From: Streptomyces sp. OfavH-34-F
GTDB taxonomy: Bacteria; Actinomycetota; Actinomycetes; Streptomycetales; Streptomycetaceae
Assembly: GCF_022347745.1 (NCBI RefSeq)
Contig: NZ_JAKRGC010000004.1
Location: 20,895 to 84,894 of the forward strand
Reading direction: 5' to 3'
DNA: 64,000 bases
Shown: piece after piece, positions 8,407-17,960 of the stretch
Numbering within the stretch: position 1 is the stretch's first letter
Layout: each line of letters starts with the position of its first letter
Translations under genes and position numbers: made by a program
The notes under the pieces: generated by a model
Told to the model about the DNA's origin: nothing
What the model saw: only the letters and a program-made list of their open reading frames with translations
Databases searched by the model: none

Positions 8407-8997
8407 CTAGAAGGGGGGCTCGTCCGAGTAGCCGCCGCCGGAGTTTCCACCCCAGCCGCCTCCGCCGCCTTGCTGGCCCCCGCCCTGGCCGCCGGCCGGC
8501 GCGCTCGTGGCCCACGGGTCGTCGGCGGGAGCGCCGCCACCACCCTGCTGGCCACCACCGGGACCGCCGCCCCAGTTACCGCCACCCTGCTGGCCGCCGC
8601 CGTATCCACCCTGGCCGCCCTGGCCACCGCGACCGGTGGTCTTGGTGACCTTGGCCGTGGCGTTCTTGAGGCTGGGGCCGACTTCCTCGACATCCAGCTC
8701 GTAGACCGTGCGCTTGACGCCCTCGCGGTCTTCGTACGACCGCTGCTTCAGCCGGCCCTGCACGACAACGCGCATGCCTCGCGTGAGCGACTCGGCGACG
8801 TTCTCCGCCGCCTGCCGCCAGACCGAGCAGGTGAGGAACAGGCCTTCGCCGTCCTTCCACTCATTGGTCTGCCGGTCGAAGATGCGGGGAGTGGACGCGA
8901 CACGGAACTTCGCGACCGCCGCACCGGACGGGGTGAAGCGCAGCTCGGGGTCGTCGACGAGATTGCCGACGACCGTGATGACGGTCTCGCCTGCCAT
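8407..8997 (-). CDS. ssb: Single-stranded DNA-binding protein
   Basis: SSB, 196 residues, which coats single-stranded DNA in replication and repair as a tetramer. Residues 1 to about 110 form the OB fold ([20 protein letters not shown], then the [18 protein letters not shown] segment). A long Gly/Gln-rich linker follows and the protein ends in the acidic tip DEPPF, the docking peptide for partners such as DNA polymerase and RecO. It lies between rpsF and rpsR, the standard bacterial arrangement. Confidence 0.97.
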   Translation of the reverse strand: MAGETVITVVGNLVDDPELRFTPSGAAVAKFRVASTPRIFDRQTNEWKDGEGLFLTCSVWRQAAENVAESLTRGMRVVVQGRLKQRSYEDREGVKRTVYELDVEEVGPSLKNATAKVTKTTGRGGQGGQGGYGGGQQGGGNWGGGPGGGQQGGGGAPADDPWATSAPAGGQGGGQQGGGGGWGGNSGGGYSDEPPF

Positions 8998-9069
8998 GGG
9001 TGAACCTCTCGGCGGGGATTTCTTGGCTGCTTGTTGCTACTCGGACCCGATGACCACTGAGCCGGAAGC

Positions 9070-9360
9070 TCAGTGAATCTCGGGACGGAGGACCTTGGTC
9101 CGGAGGACCGACTCGTTCAGGTTCATCTGGCGGTCGAGCTCCTTGACGACCGCAGGCTCGGCCTGCAGGTCGATGACCGAGTAGATGCCCTCGGGCTTCT
9201 TCTTGATCTCGTAAGCGAGACGACGACGGCCCCAGGTGTCGACCTTCTCAACCTTTCCTTCGCCCTCACGGACGACGGAGAGGAAGTTCTCGATCAGCGG
9301 GGAGACTGCTCGCTCCTCGAGATCGGGGTCGAGGATGACCATCACCTCGTAGTGACGCAT
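9070..9360 (-). CDS. rpsF: 30S ribosomal protein bS6
   Basis: Ribosomal protein bS6, 96 residues, binding bS18 and 16S rRNA. The start is the ATG at 9360 with AAGGAGGTGG just upstream; longer in-frame readings have no family similarity. The conserved beginning [17 protein letters not shown] and [15 protein letters not shown] are seen. It is the first gene of the rpsF-ssb-rpsR-rplI operon. Confidence 0.97.
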   Translation of the reverse strand: MRHYEVMVILDPDLEERAVSPLIENFLSVVREGEGKVEKVDTWGRRRLAYEIKKKPEGIYSVIDLQAEPAVVKELDRQMNLNESVLRTKVLRPEIH

Positions 9361-9638
9361 GTGGAACCCACCTCCTTTGGACTCAGCGGCCACGGTCGTT
9401 CCGTGGCAGGAGGGCCGTGATGCGTTGAGCAACGGTGCCCGAGTAAAACAGTCGCCACTGACAGCGCCCTCGGTGAGGAGAGGCGGTCCGTGCCGGCCTG
9501 GGCAGACACCGGTGCAGACCGACCAGAGTACCCGCAGACCCGCTTCCGGTTGAAATCCGATGGTCAGGGGACGCAATCTGGACACATCGGGTGTGAGCGG
9601 CGCCACGATCGCGCCGCATGTCGGCCAGGAGGTCATCC

Positions 9639-9953
9639 ATGGCACACGTAACGCGGACCCGCCCCTCCGTCTCCCTCTTCGCCACGGACGGCAGGCCCCA
9701 TCCGCTCCAGAACGGGCTCGTGGTGATCACGCTCGTGCTGGGCGCCCTCGCCTTCATCACGGCGATGTTCCACCACCTGCATCTGATCAGCTCCTGGGCC
9801 GGACTCATCGGCATCCTCACCGGTGGTTACGGCCAGTACATCTCCGCGACCACGCGCGAGAGGTTCCCTCTCATCCTCGGCATGGGCGCGTCCGCCCTCG
9901 GGTTCTTCCTCGGCATGGCCCACGGCGGACTCTTCGGCGGCGTGATCGGCTGA
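9639..9953 (+). CDS. Small integral membrane protein, unknown function
   Basis: A 104-residue hydrophobic protein with about three membrane segments: [35 protein letters not shown] and [20 protein letters not shown]. The start is the ATG at 9639, six bases after AGGAGG. It diverges from rpsF. No enzyme motif is visible. Similar short proteins occur at this place in other streptomycetes as far as I recall; its role is unknown. Confidence 0.8.
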   Translation: MAHVTRTRPSVSLFATDGRPHPLQNGLVVITLVLGALAFITAMFHHLHLISSWAGLIGILTGGYGQYISATTRERFPLILGMGASALGFFLGMAHGGLFGGVIG

Positions 9954-10127
9954 CCCCCGCGGTCCCGGTCCGGGCGGCTCCGTCACCGACGGGGCCGCCC
10001 CCGCACGCCGGGCGGAACGCACAGTGCACGACGGGGCCAGACCGCCCGCTTCCCGGCCACAGTAGGCTTCGGCGCGAGAGCCGGAGCCCCTGACCGATGG
10101 GGACACACCTGCCGAGGAGCGCCCCGC

Positions 10128-11246
10128 ATGAGCCTGACCCTGAGGACCATCAGCCGAGAGCAACACCTGGCGTACATCCAGAGTCTGCCCGCGGCCAGTC
10201 ACATGCAGGTCCCGGCATGGGCGGATGTGAAGGCCGAGTGGCGCTCGGAGAGCCTGGGCTGGTTCGACAAGACCGGCCAGCTCGTCGGAGCGGGCCTGGT
10301 GCTCTACCGGCAGCTCCCCAAGATCAAGCGGTACCTGGCCTATCTGCCCGAGGGCCCGGTCATCAACTGGTACGCCCCCAATCTGAGCGACTGGCTGCAG
10401 CCGATGCTGGCGCACCTCAAGCAGCAGGGCGCCTTCTCCGTGAAGATGGGCCCCCCGGTCGTCATCCGCCGCTGGGACGCCGCGGCCATCAAGGCCGGCA
10501 TCCAGGACCCGGAGGTCAAGCGCCTGCGGGACGTCGAAGCCACCCACATCGAGCCGCGCGCCTTCGAGGTCGCCGACCGGCTCCGGAAGATGGGCTGGCA
10601 GCAGGGCGAGGACGGCGGCGCCGGGTTCGGTGACGTACAGCCGCGCTACGTGTTCCAGGTGCCGCTGGCGAACCGTTCGCTGGAGGACGTCCACAAGGGC
10701 TTCAATCAGCTGTGGCGGCGCAACATCAAGAAGGCCGAGAAGGCCGGCGTCGAGGTGGTCCAGGGCAGCTACGCGGAGCTGGCCGAGTGGCAGCGGCTGT
10801 ACGAGATCACGGCGGAGCGCGACCGCTTCCGCCCGCGCCCGCTCGGCTACTTCCAGCGGATGTGGACGGCCCTCAACAGCGAGGACCCCAACCGGATGCG
10901 GCTCTACTTCGCCCGCCACGAGGGCGAGAACGTCGCGGCGGCGACCATGCTGATCGTCGGCGGCCACGTCTGGTACTCGTACGGCGCCTCTGCCAACCAC
11001 AAGCGCGAGGTCCGCCCCTCGAACGCGATGCAGTGGCGGATGCTGCGCGACGCGTACGCCATGGGCGCCACCGTCTACGACCTGCGCGGCATCTCCGACT
11101 CGCTGGACGAGACCGACCACCTCTTCGGACTGATCCAGTTCAAGGTCGGCACCGGCGGGCAGGCGGCGGAGTACCTGGGCGAGTGGGACTTCCCGCTCAA
11201 CAAGCTCCTGCACAAGGCACTCGACATCTACATGTCGCGGCGCTGA
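10128..11246 (+). CDS. femX: FemX-like lipid II amino acid ligase (FemAB/peptidoglycan bridge)
   Basis: A 372-residue member of the FemAB family, which transfers amino acids from aminoacyl-tRNA to lipid II to build the peptidoglycan interpeptide bridge. Streptomycetes have a single-glycine bridge on LL-diaminopimelate, and FemX adds that glycine. The protein shows two tandem GNAT-like folds; family segments include LPEGPVINWYAPN, LWRRNIKKAEKAGVEV and ASANHKREVRPSNAMQW. It is cytoplasmic with no signal peptide. Genes for a PLP racemase-like protein, a GT87 enzyme and a penicillin-binding protein follow within 6 kb. Confidence 0.88.
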   Translation: MSLTLRTISREQHLAYIQSLPAASHMQVPAWADVKAEWRSESLGWFDKTGQLVGAGLVLYRQLPKIKRYLAYLPEGPVINWYAPNLSDWLQPMLAHLKQQGAFSVKMGPPVVIRRWDAAAIKAGIQDPEVKRLRDVEATHIEPRAFEVADRLRKMGWQQGEDGGAGFGDVQPRYVFQVPLANRSLEDVHKGFNQLWRRNIKKAEKAGVEVVQGSYAELAEWQRLYEITAERDRFRPRPLGYFQRMWTALNSEDPNRMRLYFARHEGENVAAATMLIVGGHVWYSYGASANHKREVRPSNAMQWRMLRDAYAMGATVYDLRGISDSLDETDHLFGLIQFKVGTGGQAAEYLGEWDFPLNKLLHKALDIYMSRR

Positions 11247-11351
11247 TCACCGCCCCAGAGCTGACGAAACGGGCTTCATTCGTTTCAATGGGGCCTGAAC
11301 ACGCTTTCCCATCCGTTCCACCTCAGCCACCAGAAGGGTTCCGGACCGGCC

Positions 11352-12383
11352 ATGGCGCTCTCCCTGTACGTCGACACCGCGCGCTGGCGGGCGCACCAGA
11401 AGTCCGTTATCGACCAGTTTCCGGGCATCGTGCCGGTCTGCAAGGGCAACGGTTACGGCTTCGGCCACGAGCGGCTGGCCGACGAGGCCATCCGCTTCGG
11501 CTCCGACATCCTCGCGGTCGGCACCACCTACGAGGCGGCCCGCATCAAGGACTGGTTCAGCGGCGATCTGCTGGTCCTCACCCCGTTCCGGCGCGGTGAG
11601 GAACCGGTACCGCTGCCCGACCGCGTCGTCCGGTCTGTCTCGTCCGTGGACGGGGTGCATGCCCTGGTGGGCGCCCGTGTCGTCATCGAGTGCATGAGCT
11701 CGATGAAGCGCCACGGCGTCAAGGAGGAGGAGCTGGGCCTGCTGCACGCCGCCATCGAGGACGTGCGCCTCGAAGGCTTCGCCCTGCACCTGCCGCTGGA
11801 CCGTACGGACGGCTCGGACGCCGTCGAGGAGGTCATCGCGTGGATGGACCGCCTGCGGGCGGCCCGGCTGCCGCTGCACACGATGTTCGTCAGCCATCTG
11901 CGCGCCGACGAGCTGGCCCGGCTGCAGCAGCAGTTCCCGCAGACCCGGTTCCGTGCCCGTATCGGCACCCGGCTCTGGCTCGGGGACCACGAGGCGACGG
12001 AGTACCGGGGCGCCGTGCTCGACGTCACGCGCGTCGTGAAGGGCGACCGGTTCGGCTACCGGCAGCAGAAGGCCGCCTCCGACGGCTGGCTGGTCGTCGT
12101 CGCCGGCGGGACCTCGCACGGCGTGGGCCTGGAGGCGCCCAAGGCGCTGCACGGCGTGATGCCGCGGGCCAAGGGCGTCGCCCGCGCGGGCCTGGCGACC
12201 GTGAACCGCAACCTGTCGCCCTTCGTCTGGGCGGGCAAGCAGCGCTGGTTCGCCGAGCCGCCGCACATGCAGGTGTCGATCCTGTTCGTGCCCGCGGACG
12301 CGGAGGAGCCGAGGGTGGGCGACGAGCTGGTGGCGCACCTGCGCCACACGACCACCCAGTACGACCGCCTCGTCGAGCGCTGA
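11352..12383 (+). CDS. Alanine racemase-like fold-III PLP enzyme
   Basis: A 343-residue protein with the alanine racemase N-terminal barrel. The motif VCKGNGYGFGHE corresponds to the pyridoxal phosphate lysine region (KANAYGHG in classical alanine racemase). CMSSMKRHG, IGTRLWLGD and the phosphate-binding RFGYRQQKA are seen. It differs enough from the standard racemase that the exact reaction is uncertain; amino acid racemase or another amino-acid decarboxylase/lyase of fold III is possible. It lies 105 bp after femX and may supply or adjust an amino acid for cell-wall work. Confidence 0.75.
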   Translation: MALSLYVDTARWRAHQKSVIDQFPGIVPVCKGNGYGFGHERLADEAIRFGSDILAVGTTYEAARIKDWFSGDLLVLTPFRRGEEPVPLPDRVVRSVSSVDGVHALVGARVVIECMSSMKRHGVKEEELGLLHAAIEDVRLEGFALHLPLDRTDGSDAVEEVIAWMDRLRAARLPLHTMFVSHLRADELARLQQQFPQTRFRARIGTRLWLGDHEATEYRGAVLDVTRVVKGDRFGYRQQKAASDGWLVVVAGGTSHGVGLEAPKALHGVMPRAKGVARAGLATVNRNLSPFVWAGKQRWFAEPPHMQVSILFVPADAEEPRVGDELVAHLRHTTTQYDRLVER

Positions 12384-12402
12384 GCCCGCGCGCCCGCCCC
12401 GT

Positions 12403-13914
12403 TCAGTCGGCGGCGGGCGCCGCGGCCGTTCCCCACTCGACCCGCGCCCCGGCATCCCCGGCCCCGTCGTGCGCTTCACGGCGTACGCCTCCGGGTTCGG
12501 CGAGCCGGGTGAGCGCGAAGACGTCCTCGGCCCCGTCGAGCACCCCGCCCGACGGGTCGTCCGAGCCGTCGCGCCGCACCCCGTCGCGTTCCGGCATCGA
12601 GATGTCCCGTACGACGAGGGCGCAGAGATAGAGGGTGCCCAGCAGGTGCAGCACGATCGCCAGCTGGTAGCCCTCCGTGGGCAGCCCCTGGTGCTTGTCA
12701 CCGCTCCCCGTGTACGCGAGGTACATCCAGATGCCCAGGAAGTACAGGACCTCGCACGCCTGCCAGATCAGGAAGTCCCGCCAGCGGGGCCGCGCCAGCG
12801 CGGCGAGCGGGATGAGCCACAGGACGTACTGCGGTGAGTAGACCTTGTTGACGAGGATGAACACCGCGACGACGAGGAACGCGAGCTGGGCGAACCTCGG
12901 CCGGCGCGGCGCCGTCAGGGCCAGGGCGCCGATCGCCAGGCACAGGACGAGCGTGGCCACCGTCGAGACGGTGTTGACCGTGCTCACGTCGATGGCCTCA
13001 CCGGTGCGCTGGGTGATGACCAGCCAGAACGATCCGAAGTCGATGCCGCGTTCCTGGCTGAACGTGTAGAACTTCTTCCACCCCTCGGACGCCGGGAGCA
13101 TGACCGGCAGATTGACCACCAGCCAGGAGCCGACCGCCCCCAGCAGGGCCGCGCCGAACGCGCGCCACTTCCCGGCCCGCCAGCACAGCACGAACACGGG
13201 CCCCAGCAGCAGCACGGGGTACAGCTTCGCGGCCGTGGCCAGCCCGATGAGGACGCCGAAGGCCAGCGGACGGCTCCGGGACCACATGAGCATCGCCGCG
13301 GCGGTCAGGGCGACGGCGAGCAGGTCCCAGTTGATCGTGGCGGTGAGGGCGAAGGCGGGCGCGAGCGCCATCAGAAGGCCGTCCCAGGGGCGCCGCCGGT
13401 GCGTCCGGGCGACGCAGACGGCGATCACCGCGGTGCAGATCATCAGCATGCCCGCGTTGGCCAGCCAGTAGGCCTGCTCCTGCTCCTGCAGGGAGCCGCC
13501 GCCAGGCGTCAGCCAGGCCGCGACCTGCATGAACACCCCGGTGAGCACCGGGTACTCCAGGAACTGCATGTCACCGGGCAGCCGGTCGAAGTACGGCACC
13601 AGCCCGTCCGCGAAGCCGCGTCCCGAGTAGAGGTGCGGGATGTCCGAGTAGCAGGCGTGGGTGTACTGGGAGGTGGCTCCCCGGAACCAGGCCCAGTTGT
13701 AGCAGGGCAGCTTCTGCACCATGCCGAGCGCGAACATGCCGATGCCCACCAGGGCGACGGCCGCCACCGGCGTCAGCGCGGTGCTGCCGAGTCGCGCCCA
13801 GAGCCCCGACCTCCCGCCGATCAGCTCGCTGCCGGCCGCCGCGACCTCGTCCCGGTGCGTGGGCCGTACGACGGACCGTTCCTCGTGCACGCTCGTGTCC
13901 TCTGCGCTTGGCAT
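12403..13914 (-). CDS. Glycosyltransferase family 87-like membrane protein (DUF2029)
   Basis: A polytopic membrane protein of about 503 residues. Around ten hydrophobic segments follow a hydrophilic N-terminus, with the long periplasmic loop CYNWAWFRGATSQYTHACYS and DIPHLYSGRGFADG after the first. This pattern fits polyprenyl-phosphate-mannose-dependent GT87 transferases of actinobacteria, which mannosylate lipoglycans or proteins on the outer face of the membrane. The start is the ATG at 13914; an ATG 9 bp upstream has the ribosome site too close. It converges with the racemase-like gene and lies downstream of the PBP gene on the same strand. Confidence 0.82.
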   Translation of the reverse strand: MPSAEDTSVHEERSVVRPTHRDEVAAAGSELIGGRSGLWARLGSTALTPVAAVALVGIGMFALGMVQKLPCYNWAWFRGATSQYTHACYSDIPHLYSGRGFADGLVPYFDRLPGDMQFLEYPVLTGVFMQVAAWLTPGGGSLQEQEQAYWLANAGMLMICTAVIAVCVARTHRRRPWDGLLMALAPAFALTATINWDLLAVALTAAAMLMWSRSRPLAFGVLIGLATAAKLYPVLLLGPVFVLCWRAGKWRAFGAALLGAVGSWLVVNLPVMLPASEGWKKFYTFSQERGIDFGSFWLVITQRTGEAIDVSTVNTVSTVATLVLCLAIGALALTAPRRPRFAQLAFLVVAVFILVNKVYSPQYVLWLIPLAALARPRWRDFLIWQACEVLYFLGIWMYLAYTGSGDKHQGLPTEGYQLAIVLHLLGTLYLCALVVRDISMPERDGVRRDGSDDPSGGVLDGAEDVFALTRLAEPGGVRREAHDGAGDAGARVEWGTAAAPAAD

Positions 13915-14037
13915 GTCGCACATCCTGCCGTACGGCGCTGTGGAAGCGGTGAGGGCCGCCGCACCGAAGTGCCGCGGCCCTCACCCCTCGCCGGATTCCC
14001 CCCGCGCCGGACGCGGGGAGCCGGTGCGTGCCGGGCG

Positions 14038-16807
14038 CTACCCGCCCGACTCGCCCCACCAGTTGGTGTTCCCGGTGCTGTTGTTGTTCCCGTTGGTGTT
14101 TCCACCGTTGGTCGTGGTGTTCCCGCCGTCCCCGGTGGAGCCGTCCGTTCCGCCGGCGCCGTCGGTCGTACCGGTGGAGGTGCCGGTGTCCGTGTTGCCG
14201 CCGTCGTTGCCCTGGCTGACACCCGTATCCGTGTTGCCGCCGTCGTTGCCCTGGCTGGTGCCCGTGTTCGCGTTGGCGCCGTTGTTGTTCTGGCAGTTCC
14301 AGTCCCACGTACCGCAGGTGTCGCTCGGGTCCGGGGTCGGGACCTCGGGCGTGGGCGTGGGCGTGGGGGACGGCTTCTCCGTCTCGGTCTCGGTCGGGGT
14401 GGGCGTGGGGGTCGGCGAGGGCTTCTTGGAGGCGCCGCCGCCGTAGACCTTGTCGCCGATCGGCTCCGCCTCGGGGAACTTCTCGTTCTTCGCGCCCTTC
14501 ATGGCCTCGGCCATGTAGTCGTGCCAGACCTGCGCGGGGAACGAGGCGCCGTGGATCTTGTCCTTGCCACCGGTGCCGTACATCGACTCGAACGCGCGGT
14601 TCGTGTTCTTGTCGTCGTCGTCCAGCCGGTACATGCTGATCGCGGTCGACAACTGGGGCGTGTAGCCCACGAACCACGCCGACAGGTTGTCGTCGGTCGT
14701 ACCGGTCTTGCCGGCCACGTCGCGGCCCGGAAGGCGGGCGGGCGTACCCGTGCCCTTCTCCACGACGTTCTTGAGGACGTCCGTGACGTTGTCGGCGATG
14801 GCGCGGTCGAAGGCGCTCTTGGTGACCACCTTGTGGCGGTAGACCGGCGCCCCGCGCTTCTTCACCTCGGTGACGGAGAACGGCTCGCGCTGCTGGCCGC
14901 GGGCCGCGAAGGTGGCGTACGCACCGGCCATGCTCGTCGTGCTGGGCGAGGACGTACCGATGGAGAACGACGGCACACCGGCGTCCGCCATGTACTTGTT
15001 GTCCTTCAGGCCGGCCGAGATGGCCGCCGCCTTCACCTTGTCCGTACCGACGTCCATGCCGAGCTGCACGAACGGGGAGTTGGCGGACCACTGCATGGCC
15101 TCACGCAGGGTGATGTTGCCGTACGACTCGTGGTCGTCGTTGGTCTGGAGCCACTCCTTGCCGTCCTCGTCGGTCCAGATGTCGCCGTTGTACTTCTTGA
15201 TCTTCAGCTTGTCGTCGCCGTTGTAGATGCTGAGCGGCGAGACCTTCGTGCGCTGCGACTCGTTCTGGTCCGGACCGCCGGACGGATCGCGCTTGCCGTA
15301 CTCCATGGCGGCGGCGAGCACGAACGGCTTGAAGGTGGAGCCGACCGCGGCACCGGTCGGACCGGCGTTGCTGGTGAAGTGCTTGGTCGCGTCCGCACCA
15401 CCGTAGATCGCCCTGATCGCCCCGGTCTTCGGGTCGACCGACGAACCGCCGAACTGCACGTGGGTGTCCTTCTCAGGACGCTTCTTCGGGTCGATGTTCT
15501 CGTCGTAGACCCGCTTGACGGCCTTGCTGAGCTGGTTGACCTTCTTCTTGTCGAAGGTCGTGTGGATCTCGTAGCCGCCCTGGTCGAGCATGTCCTTGGT
15601 GATCTTGGTGTTGTTGATCACCTCGGCATTGGCCATGTTGACGAGGTAGCCGATCTGACCGCCGAGCTGAGCGTTGCGCTTCGGCTTGTCGGGCATCGGG
15701 AACTTCGTGTACTTGTCCCGGTCCTCCTGCGTCATCCGGCCGTCCTTCACCTCCTCGTCGAGAATCCACTTCCAGCGCTTCGTCGCGCGGGCGAGGTTCT
15801 TCTCCGCGGTGGCCTGCACCGGGTCGATCTCCGGCGCGCCGGCCGGGTCGTAGTAGGTGGCGCCCTTGAGAAGGCTGGCCAGGAAGGCGCACTCGCTCGG
15901 GTCGAGGTCCTTGGCGTCCTTGCCGTAATACGTACGGGCCGCGGCCTGAAGACCGGACGCCCCCGTCCGTAGTAGGAGACGTTGAGGTACCCGGCCATGA
16001 CCTCGGACTTCTTCATCTCGCTGCCGACCTTGAGCGTGATGAAGAGTTCCTCGAACTTGCGGGTCAGGGTCTGCTCCTGCGACAGCCGCGAGTTCTTGAC
16101 GTACTGCTGGGTGATCGTCGAACCACCCTGGGTCTGACCGCCCTTGGCCATGTTGAACATGGCGCGGGCGATGCCCATGGGGTCGATGCCGTGGTCGGAC
16201 TCGAAGGACTTGTTCTCCGCGGAGATGACGGCGTTGCGCATCGCCTCGGGAATCTGCGCGTAGTCGATGACCTGGCGGTTGACCTCACCGCCGGTGGCCA
16301 CCATCTGGGTGCCGTCGCTCCAGTAGTAGACGTTGTTCTCCGCCTTCGCGGCGTCCTGGATGTCCGGCTTGGCGACCATCGCGTACGCGAGCCCCGCCAG
16401 GCCCATCAGCAGACCCAGGAAGCCGATGCACAGACTGGAGACCAGCTTCCAGGACGGAATCCAGCGCCGCAGACCGTTCCGGCCGGCGCGCGGGTAGTCG
16501 ATGAAGCGCTTCTTGGCCGGCCGCCCCGGCCGCCGCGCCCCTCCGCCCCGCCGTCCCCGCCACCTCGACGCCGGCCACCACCGCCGCCGTCGGAGCCTCC
16601 GCGGCCCGCACCGCCTCGCTGGGCCGCCCGTCTGGCCGCGGCGCGACCGGCGTACGGGGCCTCCTCACCGTGTGAGGCGGACGGTGAGTCAGAAGTTACT
16701 CCGCGTGACGGTGCCGCGCGGCGTCCGGAGGACTGCTGGGCGGCTCGTCGGGCCGCGGCACGTCCGCCACCTTGCGGTTGCGACGTCTTGCGACGGTGCT
16801 CGCTCAT
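14038..16807 (-). pseudogene. Class A penicillin-binding protein, broken by two frameshifts
   Basis: A bifunctional peptidoglycan transglycosylase/transpeptidase. It begins at ATG 16807 (MSEHRRKTSQPQ) with a Gly/Arg-rich cytoplasmic tail. One frame change falls around 16500-16520, before KKRFIDYP and the membrane anchor, and another near 15960 after GYLNVSYYGRG. Each needs one extra base: the span is 2770 bp, two short of 924 codons. On either side the family is intact: GT51 motifs AENKSFESDHG and GGSTITQQYVKN, transpeptidase motifs GSTFKPF, SAN and KTGTTDD. The C-terminus is a low-complexity Asn/Gly/Thr tail. No other stop disrupts it, so these may be sequencing errors; if real, the gene is inactivated. 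Confidence 0.85.
14189..14257. repeat. 39-bp tandem repeat in PBP C-terminal tail
   Basis: The same 30 bases occur at 14189-14218 and 14228-14257, a 39-bp period encoding a 13-residue unit read as SQGNDGGNTDTGV. It sits in the extracellular Asn/Gly/Thr-rich tail of the penicillin-binding protein and is likely to vary in copy number between strains. Confidence 0.75.
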
Positions 16808-17111
16808 CGAACGACTACTCCTCGGGCAGGCGAGAGCGCCTGGAAGCGGCAGGTGAGATCCGGTCCCCCGAACGACGGACCGGCCCGGCGACAGGCCCGC
16901 CCGCCATGCATCCGGCTGCTCCGCGAGCACGGACGTGTGCGCGTGTCTCACGGTTCCCGGTGGTCTGCATGCCGCACAGACTACGCACGGTCAAAACCCT
17001 TCTAGGACCGAACTTCACCCCAAATAACGCAAGTCGGTTCCTACGAATTGGCGATGTGACGCCGCTCACTGAGGCTCCCCTTGTCGGCACGAGCAACGCG
17101 ATCTATCGTGC

Positions 17112-17134
17112 TGATGTATCGGGCCGATACATCA
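17112..17134. promoter_or_regulatory. Palindromic operator upstream of padR gene
   Basis: TGATGTATCGG (17112-17122) and CCGATACATCA (17124-17134) are perfect inverted repeats around one base; a further half-site TACATCGA follows at 17141. PadR-type repressors bind ATGT-spacer-ACAT sequences, so this is a likely autoregulatory operator. The rest of the gap 16808-17194 shows no gene. Confidence 0.65.
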
Positions 17135-17194
17135 GACCGGTACATCGATTCGGCACCAGGGACCGCGGCGGCACAGGAAGAAGGAGGGGCGAGG

Positions 17195-17899
17195 TTGAGC
17201 AGACGCTCCGGCATCCTCGAGTTCGCCGTCCTCGGACTGCTCCGCGAATCCCCGATGCACGGCTATGAGCTGCGCAAACGCCTCAACACCTCGTTGGGCA
17301 TCTTCCGTGCCTTCAGTTACGGAACCCTCTACCCCTGCCTCAAGACGCTGGTCGCCAACGGCTGGTTGATCGAGGAGCCGGGGACCGCTCCGACGGATTC
17401 GGCGTCCGGCTCCGGCCGGGGCGTCGCTCCTGCCTCGTCCCTCGCGGGACGCCGCGCCAAGATCGTCTACCGATTGACGGCGGAAGGTAAGGAGCACTTC
17501 GAGGAGCTGCTCTCGCACACCGGCCCCGACTCCTGGGAGGACGAGCACTTCGCTGCTCGCTTCGCCTTCTTCGGACAGACGGAGCGGGAGGTGCGGATGC
17601 GGGTGCTGGAAGGCCGTCGCAGCCGGCTGGAGGAGCGCCTGGAGAAGATGAGCGCCTCTCTGGCCCGCACCCGCGAGCGTCTCGACGACTACACACTTGA
17701 GCTGCAGCGACACGGCATGGAGTCCGTGGAGCGCGAAGTGCGCTGGCTGAACGAGCTCATCGAGAGCGAGCGGTCGGGACGGGATCAGCGACGATCCTCG
17801 CCCGAGAGCTCAGCTCAGCAGAACACCGCAGGAGAGCCGGACGGCCTGCCCCGGCGGGGAGACAACCCGTCGGATCCGTCCGGCGACACCGCCAAGTGA
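17195..17899 (+). CDS. PadR family transcriptional regulator
   Basis: A 234-residue regulator. The start is the TTG at 17195 ([15 protein letters not shown]), with AAGGAGGGG six bases ahead; the longer open frame upstream would run through the palindromic operator. The PadR winged helix covers [18 protein letters not shown] and [16 protein letters not shown], followed by a Ser/Gly-rich insert and an acidic C-terminal coiled-coil region with many Arg/Glu (dimerisation). It lies 61 bp ahead of the inositol phosphate synthase gene on the same strand and may control it or sit in one transcript. Confidence 0.9.
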   Translation: MSRRSGILEFAVLGLLRESPMHGYELRKRLNTSLGIFRAFSYGTLYPCLKTLVANGWLIEEPGTAPTDSASGSGRGVAPASSLAGRRAKIVYRLTAEGKEHFEELLSHTGPDSWEDEHFAARFAFFGQTEREVRMRVLEGRRSRLEERLEKMSASLARTRERLDDYTLELQRHGMESVEREVRWLNELIESERSGRDQRRSSPESSAQQNTAGEPDGLPRRGDNPSDPSGDTAK

Positions 17900-17960
17900 G
17901 CTCATCGCAGACCGCGGCGAGCTCATCAGAAACATCCATTACACACAGGGAGCAACCGGA

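Noticed and set aside
14189..14257. Considered as a CRISPR-like or mobile repeat
   Set aside because: Only two in-frame copies within a coding region of a low-complexity protein tail; no spacers or cas genes.
13399..15972. Long plus-strand open frame over the GT87 and PBP genes
   Set aside because: Its translation is Val/Arg/Gly-rich low complexity typical of antisense shadows, while the minus strand encodes recognisable enzymes.
17081..17194. Longer PadR protein starting at 17081
   Set aside because: The extension would cover the palindromic operator and lacks a ribosome site; the TTG at 17195 has a strong one and the family N-terminus.
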